Source of the DNA: Amaranthus tricolor
Taxonomy: Eukaryota > Streptophyta > Magnoliopsida > Caryophyllales > Amaranthaceae
DNA length: 64,000 nt
NCBI RefSeq assembly: GCF_026212465.1
Contig: NC_080053.1
Coordinates: forward strand, 12,646,649 to 12,710,648
Direction of reading: 5' to 3'
The notes under the pieces: model-generated
What the model was told of the DNA's origin: nothing
What the model saw: only the letters and a program-made list of their open reading frames with translations
The model's database searches: none
Part shown: piece by piece, positions 37,601-50,551 of the stretch
How positions within the stretch are numbered: the stretch's first letter is position 1
Layout of the letters: every line of letters starts with the position of its first letter
Translations under genes and position numbers: made by a program

Positions 37601-40600
37601 TTAAAACCTAAAATATCTTTGATTTCCTCAAATGAAGGCATACTTCCTGGAGGTGGAATCCGCCCTTTTCTAATTGCATGCAAAGCATCCTGCAACAGTT
37701 GATTAGCATGGTTAGCAAACATTTACCGCATCCATCAATTTATGCTACACTTCTCTAGATCATTGCTATGATCTACTAGTTAAAGATTAGATTGAAATTT
37801 AGGATATCAAAAACCTACTTGAGATTGATTTCAGACACCCTCTGCCAGGGATTAATATAGTGTAAAAGTGCGGTAACGGTCACGATCGCGGTAAACGGTG
37901 ATACAGTAACGGGCATGATATGGTTATCATAATACCTAAATATTGGTCGAAACCATAAGATCTCCTGGATATGGCCCAAAATGCCCTTTTTTTATGTTGT
38001 ACGTAAACTCAAGACTCGAGGTTACACAACTTAATAAATTAAGCTCAAAGCCTCAAATAGTTTGATGCGGGCTCAAAGAGGATGAGATTGAACTTAGGGA
38101 TGTCTAAGGGGCGTGTAGGCCAAATTTTTTATAAAACATGATGTAATGTCGTATGATATGAGTTGGAATTGGAATGATTTTTGATGATTTAGGACAGAAT
38201 GTTTGTAAGGAAAATGGCAAGAATAAGTAAGGGAATGGAAATGAATGCAATTGCTCTTTGTTGATATAGTTACACAACTTGGAACAAGTATAATATGATT
38301 ATGAGAGACGTGAATGTAAATGGACCTTATTGATACAGCAACACCACAATAAGGAACAAGTAGAGAAGTGATTAGATTGTAGGAACAAAAATAGAGTAAA
38401 GGTGTGTTGAATGTGAGGGAATCAAATATGAATGTTAAGTTAATGTAAGTGTTCTTGTCGATATAGATTGACCACAACAATAGAACAAGTAGAGCTATGT
38501 GTTTATGATTGAAGGGAGGATAGAATAGCAACTTTAACCCCCAATGATAAAGATACACCACATTGAAAATCAAAGACCTTCAAGATCACGTGCCACCATG
38601 AACAAGCAAGAAGACTTCCTAACTATAAGTTCTAATTCTAGAAGAAACTAAGTTTCTAATATTAACTCATACTTCTTCAACCACCAAATGAATTACAACC
38701 TAAGCTATTTATAGAAAGTAAACAAAGTAGAAATTCTGATCTAAGTCCTAAGTGGCGTGCAAAACAACCTTGGTACAATAACTACCTTGACTCCTATACC
38801 CACTAACAAGGAAATTACATCACTAAGTCAAGAAGAGAAATCAGAAATTATGTGTTAATCTATGTAAAGTAGGGACTGATGACTTGTGTTAAATCAAGGG
38901 ATTGATGACTCAGGTTGTAACTCCTTAGACGTGTGCTTTAAGTACCTCTCATCATATTTTTAACCTCTTTTGGAGGGAAAGAAATCAACAAAGTGGTTTA
39001 AGTGTGTTTAAAGTGGGAAAACAAGCAATTTGCATAACTTCCCATCTAGTCCACTTCTTTTTATGGTTTTTTGGTAACTTCCCTTTTTATCCACTACTTG
39101 TAGTTACTAATAGCCTCCTTACTTCAACTTTCCAAATGTAACTTATGCCTATTACCTTCGACCTTAATACATGTTGTAAATTCTTCGATGCAATTGTGTA
39201 CTTGGGTGATGTTAGACTCCTCTAGCAACTTAGTTCCTGATTTTACAGCACAAAATCCTAGGTACTAAAATCCTTAAACTACTACAATTTAATTACAAGA
39301 CATTAAATAAAAACACTCTAACTAAACAATCCTAATTAACAAGAAGTTCATAAAATAAATTATTACAATTGAACAAAAACATAAAAAAAAAAGATAAATA
39401 AAAGCTAAAACACATCTAACTTTTTTTGAATGAATGTAGATGGATGGAGATTGATTTTGATAAATGAGGGTGGATCAACATAGCCAACACTTTACACTTT
39501 CACAACGCGAGAAATATCGGTTTATTATTTTTGAGAACCTTTACAGCGTGATCAATATGATGCGATGTGGCCTTATTTTTACAGTATGGGGCTTGAGTAC
39601 ATGCGTCAAACTCGGGTGGACATATCATGTATTAACTTTGAAGAGTCTAGAATTCGTTTGAGAGGGGTCTAAAATCCAAATTTGCACTCACCAATAAATA
39701 AGAGATATTTGAATTATTTCTATATCTATTTTTTAGCTTTTTAAATTACAAAATAAACTAATTTCTTTTGAGATAGAAATTATTTTATGGTTATAAATGG
39801 AAAAATATTAAAACTAGAATAGACATAAGAAATATGAGTAGCAAATACTCCATATATCTTAATCTTACTTAAAAATGAGTTGTCAAGTACTCCATAAAAA
39901 TGGACATCTCTCACCTAGTTCCCTTTCTTTCTATCTTTTTCTCTTTCCCATGTCTTTCTCTCTTTTGGTCATTTTCTCTCTCCTTTGTGGCTCTCTCCAT
40001 TCCATTTCTCTATCTCCCTCTCTTTCTCCCTCTCTTTCTCCTCTCAGCATCCCCTCTCTTTCTCTGTCGCGACCGTATTATAAAGGTTTGGGAGCATATC
40101 GCAACCGAAATATCGCCAATGCAATCATGATACCATCCAAATTGACATGAAATCCATTTTTGAACTGTTCTTGTAAACGAGACCACAATCAAAATCACAT
40201 TTATTTTGTGTGTGTGTGTGAGTATGTAAGTTGTGAACATTTAATGCCAACTTTAAACTTGAGACAAGTTACCTGCATTGCTTGAATTGAGACCCCTATT
40301 AGAGAAAGAGGGTAAGCAACAATTTTGTATCCAATTTCTTCAAGTTCAATAGGAGTGAGAATAGGCGTTTTTCCTCCTCCTTCTAGCATGTTGGCCTTCA
40401 AGAAAGAACAATTGTTCAAATAATAAATGGGTGTCGAATAACACTAGCAACCATGTGAAAAGAGAAACCCTATTCTACTGAAGAGGCACAGAGTAAGACA
40501 TACTAGCATACAATTGTTCATGAAATATAAAGTATAAGCAAACAAAATGTGTCCACTTCAATACGAAAACTTGATCCTCTTAACTCTGCCTTCTAAAACT

Positions 40601-43600
40601 CAACAATGGAAATCCTACTCCCACAAGATAATCTCACCATACTGCAAAAAAAGGAGTAATCAACACATACAAGGAAATTGAACAGTCAAGACAAACATTG
40701 TACAAAATATACGAACTGAAAATTTTGGACAGAGTGATGATTCGGACTTTTTTCAAAAGTACTAATAGATAGCTTGAGGCTGAAGCTGCAGCAACAAATC
40801 AGCTTTAGGCTAAACTTTTCAGCGTTCAAACACTTTGCAAGTCTTAAAGCTTATTTTTGCTTAGTTTATGATTAGTTTAAGCTTGTTTTGAAGTTATATA
40901 AATAAATGTAATCAATCTAAATGTAAACCAAAAAACACATTATGTTAAGAAAGGAGCGAGTTTTGAGTTGTGTGCTTATTTCCTGAATTCGGTAGACGAA
41001 CTCCGAGTCAAGTCTTCAAATCATCTAGTACCATATTACCTCTATTGCAATTCAATAGTGTTGTGGCAGCTTGAAGTCAGACATAGAGTTAGTCAGTACA
41101 CAACTAACTGTTTATATTTGTGTTATATCCATCTCTTTCAATTCTAAACTTCAAGTAATAAGACAACAAAAAAATAAAAAGTTGATATTGAAAACATATA
41201 CATTGAGATTCATTCAACATCTTATACACTAACATTTGCTTTCATATACTTCTTCTGACCATTTTTATTTATCCTTGTTTCTGTTTTTGTCAATCCTTTT
41301 TTCTGGTCCTTATTGAAATTCCTAATTACTATACCCCTTTTTATATTCCCATTACTCCACATTTTGGTTTTACCAACTCTCATTATTTACTTCATCACCT
41401 TCTAAATATCTCTTTTTACCCTTTAATCCACTAGATAAAAGTTAGATCTCAACTACTCATTCCTTGATATGTGTGGTTATAGAAAGAAAAATAAACAAAA
41501 AGGGACGGAGTGAGTTTCATATTTAAAAAATGTAGTCAAACTGTTGAAGTAAAGTGCCAATTGTCCAATGTTATAAGTAAAAATACAAAAGAAGTATTAA
41601 TTGTAGTGACTATAACCATGCTCTTTTCACCGTAGAAAATAATATTCAGAAAACAGAAAAATAAAATAAAATAAAATAAAAATAAAAAAATATTCACCGT
41701 TGAAGTAAAGGAGTATTAGACGGTAGGAAATACTTTCATTTAGCAGAATCAACATTAATCCATAAAATCAGTTTCAATCGATACAAAATCTAGTACTCCA
41801 CTTACAGATAGAGAATTAGTGAAACCTTCTTAATCAGAGAGATCAGTCGTAAACTATTTAGTCAAAAGAAAAATCAGTTGACGGACTAGAAAACTAACAA
41901 AATCCGTTCACACGCCTCACTCAAAACTCAAACGTTACCGAGCATTATTAAGAATTATTCATTACCAAAAGAACAAAAATATCTCACCATTTTAGGAACT
42001 GACGGGGAAATTCCACAGAAGCCCTTCATCTCATCTCTAGAAGCTAACGCATCTATAAACAGAACATCAGCTCCTGCATCAGCAAAGGCCTGAGATCTAC
42101 GTAATGATTCTTCATAAGACACAGCTTGACGAGAGTCTGTCCTTGCCACAATGACAATATCTGAACCACTTTCTCTTCGGGCATCTATAGCTGCTTTAAT
42201 TCGCATTACTGCTTCATCAATGGAGGTGACTTTCCGGCCTTTAGTGTGACCACAAGCTTTCGGAGATACCTAATTAAGATTGAAATAGAAAATTCATAGG
42301 CTATTGAAGCTCTTTAGACTGATGCTACAGAAAATTCCAGGCTTCAAGTAATGGCAAACTTGTTTAAACTTTAAGAAAATGCAGATACAGGTATTTCTTC
42401 TTTTACCAATCAAAGTATCTTGTAGGGGAACACATCAAATGTAAATCTTTATGTAATTTATCAATTCAATCCAAAATTTGCAGATTAAAAAAGAGATTAC
42501 AGATTAATAGTAGGAATAATAAGGGCAAAATAAAAAATTAATAAAAAAGAAAGCATACTTTATTTCAGAGAAATAGGTGAGATATGAAGTGACAATCATA
42601 TAAAAGCGTATTTAACGCAAGGATTTAAAAATAGATTCAGAAACTAAAGCAATACAAACTTGGTCCTCCAGAATGATTCCTGCAAAGCCAGCTTTGATGT
42701 ATCCTTTTACAGTTCTCTTCACATTCATGGCATTACCATATCCATTATCACCATCACCAATCACTGGTATTGACACAGCATCTGTAATTTTTTGCCCCTG
42801 ATCCACCATTTCTCCATAGGATATAAGACCCACATCAGGTAATCCCAATCTGGCAGCTGAAATTGAAAACCCTAGAATAGTAGGAAGGATGGACGGAAAT
42901 TAGTAGTACAAGAAAGCAAAAATTAGTCAATATCTGATTACGCATGTGGGCAAAACAAGTTTTAAGTATGAATGTAATACGGATCCTTATTCACATACAA
43001 GTAATAAAATATCATCAAAGAAACATGATTTGAAATCCATGTCATCAAGTAGTTGATAGTCATATAGGGCATAGGCAAATAAATTAGACTTTGAGAATTC
43101 TCCTCTACACCTAGAATTAGAGAATTATAGGTAATATACAGTGAATAAGTGAAATAAAGACCCCTGTTACTCGGTTACTCCTGAACACCGAGATACAGCA
43201 TCAGTAAGTCTCACAATGCGACTCAACTCATTTCTCAACAGCTCAAAGATAAATTGGCAATATGGATATGAGAATACCATTTATTACACATTGCAACATT
43301 TCAATAAATTGAATTAAATATTGAACCAAACTTGCAACAGGGAATTAGATGATAGACAATCAACAGACTGAAGCATAACCTTCACTTCCCCTCCGTAGAC
43401 CTCAATGAAACCCATTGTACATCAGTGTAAACGGATTTTCCTCTATCCCAAACCTTCATTTTCACTTCTTCGAATAATGCCAGCTTTTTTTGCCTTCTCC
43501 TTTCCATTCAGGTTCTTCCCTCTTCATAGTTCAATAGTAAACAGCTAGCAACATATCATTGTTCATCCTTCAAAACAACCAGAAGACCCTCAACATTTTG

Positions 43601-44403
43601 TCAACTTTTTTTTTTTTCACCAATAAGAAAAACTTACTTCTATATTTAATATATACACCCCCATCCTTCTCAATTTGCTACATTCGCCATGAAATCCGTC
43701 CACTACATCTGCTACATCTGCTTTTTTTCTGTACCCACACTTTTTCCTCTATTCTCATCCACCAACTTGATCTCCCTCCAAAACGAATCCACACATTCTA
43801 AATCTTTTGGGTAATACCAACATTCTCTAACAAATAACCAATTGACATTCGTCACCAATACTCCTTTGTTAACTGAGGAAAAAACGCAAATAAATAAGAA
43901 AAATCAATGCCAAAAGTTGAAATGAACTTCAAAAATTCCGCGCAATATATACTTTTAGGGGAAAATTCGGGTTATACTTCAACTTCGACAAGAAAAACTA
44001 ATATAGTGGTGGTAGTACTAGTAGTAAAATTGAAGTAAATAGATTGAATAAAAATACCACTAGTGAAACAAAAATCAAAACCAGCATCTTGGACGAGCTT
44101 AGCACTGAGAGCATCGAAGCAAGCAGGGCCTTGGTGGAGTCCAGGGGAATCAAGCAGTCGGCGAATCGACTTCACCGGCGAATCAGAGCTTATTCCCTCT
44201 CCTCCAGAAGACATCATAGTAATAGAAGACGCAATTGATTTGAATCTTTTAGAACTCTTTCTTCCATTGTTGAACGAGTTGAAGCTTATCAGATTCTTGC
44301 TTCCATGGAGTAAAATGGCAGTAGTGGGAGCTGCTGTGCTCGTAGAAGACGGGAAATGTAGTCGTTGGAGATTGCAGTCTCTAGGTAGTGAGAGTGGCTG
44401 CAT
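34654..44403 (-). CDS. PEP mutase/isocitrate lyase superfamily protein, probably plastid (At2g43180-like)
   Basis: Eight exons on the minus strand: 44058-44403, 42660-42871, 41988-42269, 40273-40395, 37539-37689, 36993-37216, 35039-35075 and 34654-34769. They join in frame to 1491 nt, 496 aa. The catalytic barrel has FTSGFSISAARLGLPD, PVIGDGDNGYGN, GIILEDQ, then SPKACGH with Cys192 at the family's catalytic cysteine, and VARTDSR and DALASRDEM. The superfamily makes or breaks C-C or P-C bonds next to a carboxylate; plant members are named carboxyvinyl-carboxyphosphonate phosphorylmutase-like, but the substrate is not established. The first 80 or so residues are rich in Ser, Thr and Arg with few acids, as in a plastid transit peptide. 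The C-terminal extension (PLEVVIPEVYS, WSRTLRIKITG, VRIPAGFLDGITNIVPA) marks the longer plant form. Exon 7 is only 37 nt. The start is the first ATG; the frame opens upstream only from a TTG. Confidence 0.9.
37856..39588 (+). mobile_element. MITE copy, TAGTGTAAAAA family, split by an insertion (PEP mutase-like intron 4)
   Basis: The left part (37856-37986) starts TATAGTGTAAAAGTGCGGTA and includes AATATTGGTCGAAACCATAA. The right part (from about 39490) resumes with TTTACACTTTCACAACGCGA and ends TTATTTTTACAGTATGG. The two halves align to the continuous copy at 15271-15569, so the 1.5 kb between them arrived later. Confidence 0.75.
37995..39489 (-). mobile_element. Probable solo LTR nested in the MITE
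   Basis: The inserted block, read on the minus strand, starts TGTTGGCTATGTTGATCC and ends TTTACGTACAACA, giving TG...CA ends. The 5-base flanks are TTTTA and CTTTA, four of five matching. A TATA-like CTATAAATAG lies on the minus strand near 38705-38714. Inside, three loose repeats share 'TTGATATAG...ACAA...GGAACAAGTA' (about 38250, 38325, 38455). No internal retrotransposon genes, so a solo LTR fits best. Confidence 0.55.
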
Positions 44404-45947
44404 CTCTTCTCTGAACCTGCTCGGTTCCTGTTCTTTAGTGGTTATTCTACTACAAAATACTTCATACAAATTCTGCAATTACCAAATGGTTTTGAGTACA
44501 AAATATACTCTTTAAATCAAATTGCTTTATGATTTTGCGCATTATTAATGCTCAGTGTAAATTTAGTTGTGGCTTGGGTTAGGGTTTGATTATATCACCG
44601 AACAGGTTGGCATTAGTTCGATTCACGTGTTTAATGGACAGAACTATAATGTTAACTAAGTTTGGTTATTTATAAATCGAATTCGGATCTTATTTATTGA
44701 TTAGACATTCTAGTGTGATTGATCTATAAGTTACTACCGGTAGTAGTTGCAAGAAGTGAATTGAAGGCTTATACACATATTTGGCCAAAGAGAGACTATG
44801 TCTATTAGTTGGAGTTGGATGAAGAGCTTTCTTAGGTTAGTGTTCCCACCTTCTTCACTCAACTTAGCCTTTTAGGGCCGGGGGCCTAGGAATGAGCTCC
44901 AACTAACTTTCATTTGGTTTTTCATGGGAAGTTATTCACAAGATTATGGGTTGAATACTAGGATAACTGTTCAGCAGCAAGACTATCAGTTTTCTTGAAC
45001 ATCCAACCAAAAAATAATAATACAATACATTAGTGTTAACTTTGTGTTAGGTTTAGAAAATTCTGGAATTAGTTTCATGTTTTAATTGTTTATAAATAGC
45101 TTAACGTGAAATTCATATGAGATTGTTAGTTGACTTATGAATTACGAACTTTGTTCAAAACCTTTGCCTCAAAAGAATACTTGGATTAGAATCTAATCTT
45201 GGAAGTTCCTTTGCTTTACAACAGTTGCGATCTTGTATGTGTTTTGAGAAGCATTTAAAATTAAGGGTGGTGTATCTGTATCTTTTACATTTAAAGTGAG
45301 CTAACTATTCTTTGATTCCATCCCATTCTCCTACTATTTGATTTAATTTATGGTGTTTTCTGTATCAAATTTGAGCACTTACAATTTCATCTAATTCAAC
45401 TTCTAAGTCCTTTCTTCCATCGATTTCTATCATCGTTCTCTAACCTCCATTTGCTTTGATATTCGCTTCTTTATTTCATTGAATTGACAAAAATCATTTA
45501 TATTCTTCACTCCAAAAACTTCTTCTATTCCCTTCATTCGTTTAAGCCTAGCACTTTGTCTTCATTTCATTTCTTTATGTGCAACTTTAGAGAGTAAACT
45601 TGCACACAACTTTATGATCAGGATTTGAGAAGGGATGAGAAATGGCAAACCATACCCTTTATCACATGAGCTAACGAGGTTGCAGTCAGCGAAAACAAAA
45701 GACCTAGAACACATCCATCATAGGCAAAACAAATTGTGCAAGACAAAGCAAGGTGAGACAAGTTTAAAGACCAATAACAACAAGAGAAGTATAAATAACT
45801 ATCATAAAAGCATAACCCATAATCAATATATAGATAATTCTCAATGGTCGAAAATGCAAATTAGGCGTCTTAAACTAGTTTTATCCCTAACCAAGTCCTT
45901 ATAGAGGTGTAACTCGCTTATGTCATTCCTAATTAATCTTTCCACGT
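44404..45947. other. Intergenic, upstream of the PEP mutase-like gene
   Basis: It should hold that gene's promoter (minus strand). Nothing in it could be assigned: no protein domain and no clear transposon end. Confidence 0.5.
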
Positions 45948-47409
45948 TGTAGACTCAATTAGGAACGGGAACAGCAACAAGAGGGGGGTGAATTGTTGTT
46001 GTTACTAGTTTAAGCGTTTTTGCCCTGTTTTTGCGGAATTGAATAAAATAAATAAAGCTTAAACTTAGAGCGAAATAATTAAAAGAGACAAACGATTTTT
46101 ACGTGGAAACCTTCTAGGCCTAAATAGAAGGAAAAACCACGACCCCTCGGGATTTCTAAATTCTCCACTATGTTTAAGGCAACTCGTTACAATTACATTA
46201 AACATCTTACTTCACTCGAAGCGCATCAACTAGGCCAACTCTTCTCTCTTAAATTGCTTTACTCAAAGCAACAAACTTAGCTTCACTAAAAGCTAATTCT
46301 CACCACTAGCTTCACTAGAAGCTTTCTCCTTAGCTTTACTCAAAGCTAATCTCTTCTCTAGCTTCATTAAAAGCTATCTAATTTCCCCCTTATTCTCACC
46401 CGAGTCTAATTACAAATTCTCTCAAAAACCCTTACAAAAGGATAAAAATTCTCTAAAATAAAATCAATGAGTTGCACAAGAAAATATTATAAATTAATTG
46501 GCATTTTTAAAACAAAATTTTCTTGTAAAAATTCTCCCAAAATTACGTATGATTTAATGGCTCATACCAAGGCGAGTTTTTATGAATAACCGAGTCCACT
46601 ATTTATAGAGCTAAAATCCCTAAGAATAAGGAATATTCCAATCCATTATTCCATTATCAAAAAGATCATGGGAGTAATGTGGATTAACCGAACATACGGT
46701 TATTTGATTAAGTCAAATCATACAGAAATAACCGCTGTTCCCATTTGCCTAAACTAGCTTCTGTTCCCTTCAAGCAGCAGTTTCTTCAATAGCTGTTCCT
46801 GTTCCAGTACTAATTGCTGGAACGTGTTTGCTATAAATAGAAACGGTTATGCTTATTACGAATGGTTACTTGCTAACTTGTAGGTATAAAGAAGGTTAAG
46901 AATGATAGCTAAGACCCATTCAACAACAACTAATTCTATTTTTAGTAAATCCAATATTTACTAAAAATAGATCCTAAAATAAAGGATCTTTATTTAGAGG
47001 CTCATACGTAAAGTGATTTTTAGAAAACTTTTTGCCAATTAATTATAATAATAATAAATGCAACAAATTAACTTTATTTAATACATTAACTAAAAATAAT
47101 AATTATAAATAAATAACCAGAATTTTCAGTTAACGTAGGCTGACTCCAGTTCAAGAACAGTGCGCTGTTTCCAGAATCCAGTTTTGCTAGAACATCCAAC
47201 TTAGGAACAGTAGACATGCTGTCTCCATTTTACATCCCAAGCGATATACTTCTTCTAACATCCCTTGAATCCTTTTGACACGTGCATTCCTATGAACTAA
47301 GCTATAGGTACTATCAACGATCACAATTAATCGGATATCGACATGCACACAATCTCTAAACACATATTTGCTTAAGTGTAGTCATCATCAAAACTCAAGA
47401 GGTCCAACA
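45948..47409 (-). mobile_element. Solo LTR with 5-bp target duplication
   Basis: A 1,462-bp block read on the minus strand from TGTTGGACCTCTTGAGTTTT to CTAATTGAGTCTACA, that is TG...CA. Both flanks are CACGT (45943-45947 and 47410-47414), a perfect 5-base duplication. A TATA-like CTATAAATAG lies on the minus strand near 46600-46609. There are no internal genes, so unequal recombination has probably removed the body of the retrotransposon. The long LTR with these termini suggests a Copia-type parent, by recalled resemblance only. Confidence 0.88.
46215..46385. repeat. Minisatellite of AGCTT...AAGCT units within the LTR
   Basis: Five to six units related to TAGCTTCACTAAAAGCTAAT, each a small palindrome (AGCTT/AAGCT ends), repeat every 25-35 bases with variable spacers such as CTCTTCT. 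It lies in the transcribed part of the solo LTR. Confidence 0.6.
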
Positions 47410-48183
47410 CACGTCTTATTAGGTCTACTATAACTTCTCTTTGATGTTGAATCAAATAATCTTTGGTTCAGATTGGTTTTGTGTTCATTTGGGGACATTA
47501 TAATTACTTATTGGATCCCTTTTTTATATGTCGGATTCAAGTCAACATATCTGCAATCGGACTTCGAGTTGAGCAGTATAAGAGATTGGATCATGACAAG
47601 AACCATTGCAACTATTAAAAGAAATACATAACAAGATTTATCAAAGTATAATTGGACAAGTAGAGTCGAAGCAAAAAAGAGGTTATTAGCATCGAATTGA
47701 TTTAAATTTTAAACTAATTGAGATTAAGAAGTTGAGATTGAAACTAATCTAATTGCACCAACAACAAAAAATATAAATTGAACTCAATATAGGGAAATTT
47801 AGGACCAAATGTTCACTACGTCTAAAAAGCAAATATCTTCAACTCGATGAGTCCCACCCAAGGCAGGGTATGGGAAGCATAGAAAAGAAGACAAACCAAT
47901 ACACTCATCACAATAAGGTCACGATCGAAAGAACCCCCTCAACTCAAGTATCACTTGACGTATAAGGTCACTACAAAGAAAAAACCTGAAAAAAGAACGA
48001 AAAACATAAGACAGTGAAATTTTAAGGGATAAAAGACTAAATGCAATCAATATGAACCAAATAGAGGATAAATTCATTCATCACTAAAATATGACAAATT
48101 ATAAATGAATCATGCCTCTATACAAGCTCGTAATAAGCCATTTTTGCTCATTTTTAAACTACTAATCAAGCAAAGACACTATA

Positions 48184-48445
48184 CACTAGTGGAAAAAACC
48201 TAATAAATAGGAAAATGTATTAGGAAAAAACCGGAGCAATTAAGAAAATTATGAAGAGCTATTTGCTGCGATTTTGCTTTAACCACAGCAATTAATGTGT
48301 TTTTGAATGATATTTGCTGCGGTCAATTGGTTAACCGCAGCAATTAAAGTTTTTTTTTTTCCTAAAATATTTTCCTATTTATTGCTGCGAATATAAAAAA
48401 ACCGCAGCAAATGATGAGCAGCAAATACAATTTTTTTCACTAGTG
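48184..48445. mobile_element. Miniature CACTA element (262 bp)
   Basis: The ends CACTAGTGGAAAAAACCT and, reversed, CACTAGTGAAAAAAATTG are those of the 22128-27627 element. It carries the same subterminal motif (TTTGCTGCGGT, ACCGCAGCAATT, ACCGCAGCAAAT). A 3-base duplication ATA flanks it (48181-48183 and 48446-48448). No coding capacity; it is a deletion derivative that depends on a CACTA transposase. Confidence 0.92.
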
Positions 48446-48789
48446 ATAATAAAAAAATTAAATAAATTTTTGTCAAAAACACCTTTTAAGTTTAAGCTTT
48501 TTCAAAATCACACACAAAATTCTTTTATTTATATGAACTACAATCATGAAAAATAAAAGAAAAACATTAGCAATACAACCAACTCAACACAATTTGATAA
48601 ACTTGAAATAAGATAATCTACTAGAGTTCAAACAGCAACCACAGAAAATTGAAATTCAAACTCTAGCATATTATCTTATTTCAAGATGCACTAAAATTCG
48701 TAAATTGCCACGATACTAATGCTTTTTGAAATTTTTTTTTATTTGAAAAAAAATAAAATAATATAACAGTTAAAAATTTTAGGAAAATT

Positions 48790-49130
48790 GTTTTAAATAA
48801 TCCCACTTATTGCCTATCTACTGTAAATAATCACTATTGTTGATTATATCTAAATAATCCAACCTTTGCATATTTTTTCTGACAACATTCTTTGCAACAT
48901 TTTAACCGGTTATTATAGGTACCTACCATTAAAGAAGAGTAGAGAAACACCAACGAAGAGCATGTGGAAGAAGAAGTGAATGTAACGGCTAATGGATACT
49001 AACAACCGATTAAAATATAATAAGAGATGATGTCAGCAAAAATAATACAAAGATTAAATTATTTAGTATTAATCAATAATAAAAATTAGTCACCTCAAAT
49101 AAACAATAAGTAAGATAATTGATGTCAAAT
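48790..49130. mobile_element. MITE-like element with about 130-bp inverted arms
   Basis: The left arm (TTATTGCCTATCTACTGTAA, TAAATAATCCAACCTTTGCA, ATTTTTTCTGAC, TTTTAACCGGTTATTATAGG) is matched in reverse by the right arm (TTATTGTTTATTTGAGGTGA, TAAATAATTTAATCTTTGTA, ATTTTTGCTGAC, TTTTAATCGGTTGTTAGTAT). The loop is about 80 bases. Outer ends and target duplication are not clear. Confidence 0.65.
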
Positions 49131-50449
49131 TTTTTTAAAAAAACATATTTGACAAATAGATTCAAAACAAAAAGAAAAACCAATCATGAACCTTTTCCCA
49201 TAATATTGCTATTTAAAAAACTAATTCCCACTTTGCTTTAATTGGGAAATTATTTCCCACATTACCGTCCACGTAGGACTGGTATTAAATTTTATTTATT
49301 TTTTTAATAAAACCGCTACATGAAATGGCGGTTTTGTTTAGGAATTTGAAGTAAACCGCTAGATGAAATGACGATTTTATGAATTTTTAATTAATTTGAG
49401 GGAACGAGAACGCCAGTAGGCCGAGGGTTTACCCCTATACCTACTTTATCAAGAGGTCATGACCCCAAATAATTCAAGGCCAGCAGAGTAGTCTCATGGA
49501 ACCCTAGTGTGCACACCCCTTCTACTTGGATCACAACAAATAGAAGGAAGACCAAACATCGTATCAAGTATCAGAAATAATAATACCTGTCGGCAGCTAT
49601 ACTAACCAAACAGCACAACCTGTTCATCACCCTTATACTTGGATCACAACAAATATAAGAGCTTCATTTCCCCGTGTTACACTTTACGTGATTTAATATA
49701 TTTTAATAATTAGTCGCGTGCACACAAACATATAATCAAACATACATTTTACATTTTATTTTATGATCATAGGTTTTCCCAAGAAAAATATATCTCAAGA
49801 ATATTCAATTGCAATATTAATATCATAATATGTTTCTCCCAAATTCAATCGCATTTAAAATCGTTATCAAAATAATAATACAACTCTCATCAAAATAATA
49901 TTATAAATATTTCTCTTTCAACTAAATCGTATCAAATTTCGTTATCAAAATAATAATATAAATTTTATCAAAATAGTAATTATAATTTCAACTTTGATAA
50001 AAATAATAGTAAATATAATTTGAGAATATATAAAACATAACATCATATAAAATAATGTCATATAAAATCATGCATCCTATTTAAACACATTAATTATCAC
50101 TTAGCACATAATAATTTGAGAATTACCTTGTTAGGCGATCTTAGACAATGTACGCTCCTAATAATCTCTATCTACGAATTCGCTGTCTTTAATATCGAAA
50201 TCTTGCGTTTTCTTGACTGAATTTTAAGCAAATGTGAGATAGAGGAAGTAGTTTGTAGGAGAAAAAGGAAGTGTGACTAATAATGTTTATGAATTAAGGG
50301 TAATTGGTTTAATTTATAATAGGTAAGTGAGGTTAGTTATAAGATTTAGAGGGAGAAGTGGGAAGTTATTTGTTAATGGGGAGTTATTTTTATTTATTTA
50401 TTTATTTTTAATTTCTGAATATTTTTATTATAGAATTATTATTACTATA

Positions 50450-50527
<78 letters not shown>

Positions 50528-50551
50528 TAATTTATTTAAAAAAAGACGGAT

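Noticed and set aside
38094..38573. 159-residue minus-strand frame
   Set aside because: Lies inside the probable solo LTR; composition is Ser/Tyr/His-rich low complexity and no family is recognisable.
41240..41517. Second Stowaway MITE ending AAAAAGGGACGGAGTGAGT
   Set aside because: The right end resembles a Stowaway terminus, but I found no matching left end with TA target, so it was not listed.
44063..44515. 150-residue plus-strand frame
   Set aside because: Antisense to exon 1 of the PEP mutase-like gene, whose frame continues through seven further phased exons.
45635..45904. 89-residue plus-strand frame
   Set aside because: Lys/Asn/Thr-rich with no motif, no splice context and no neighbouring exon; chance frame.
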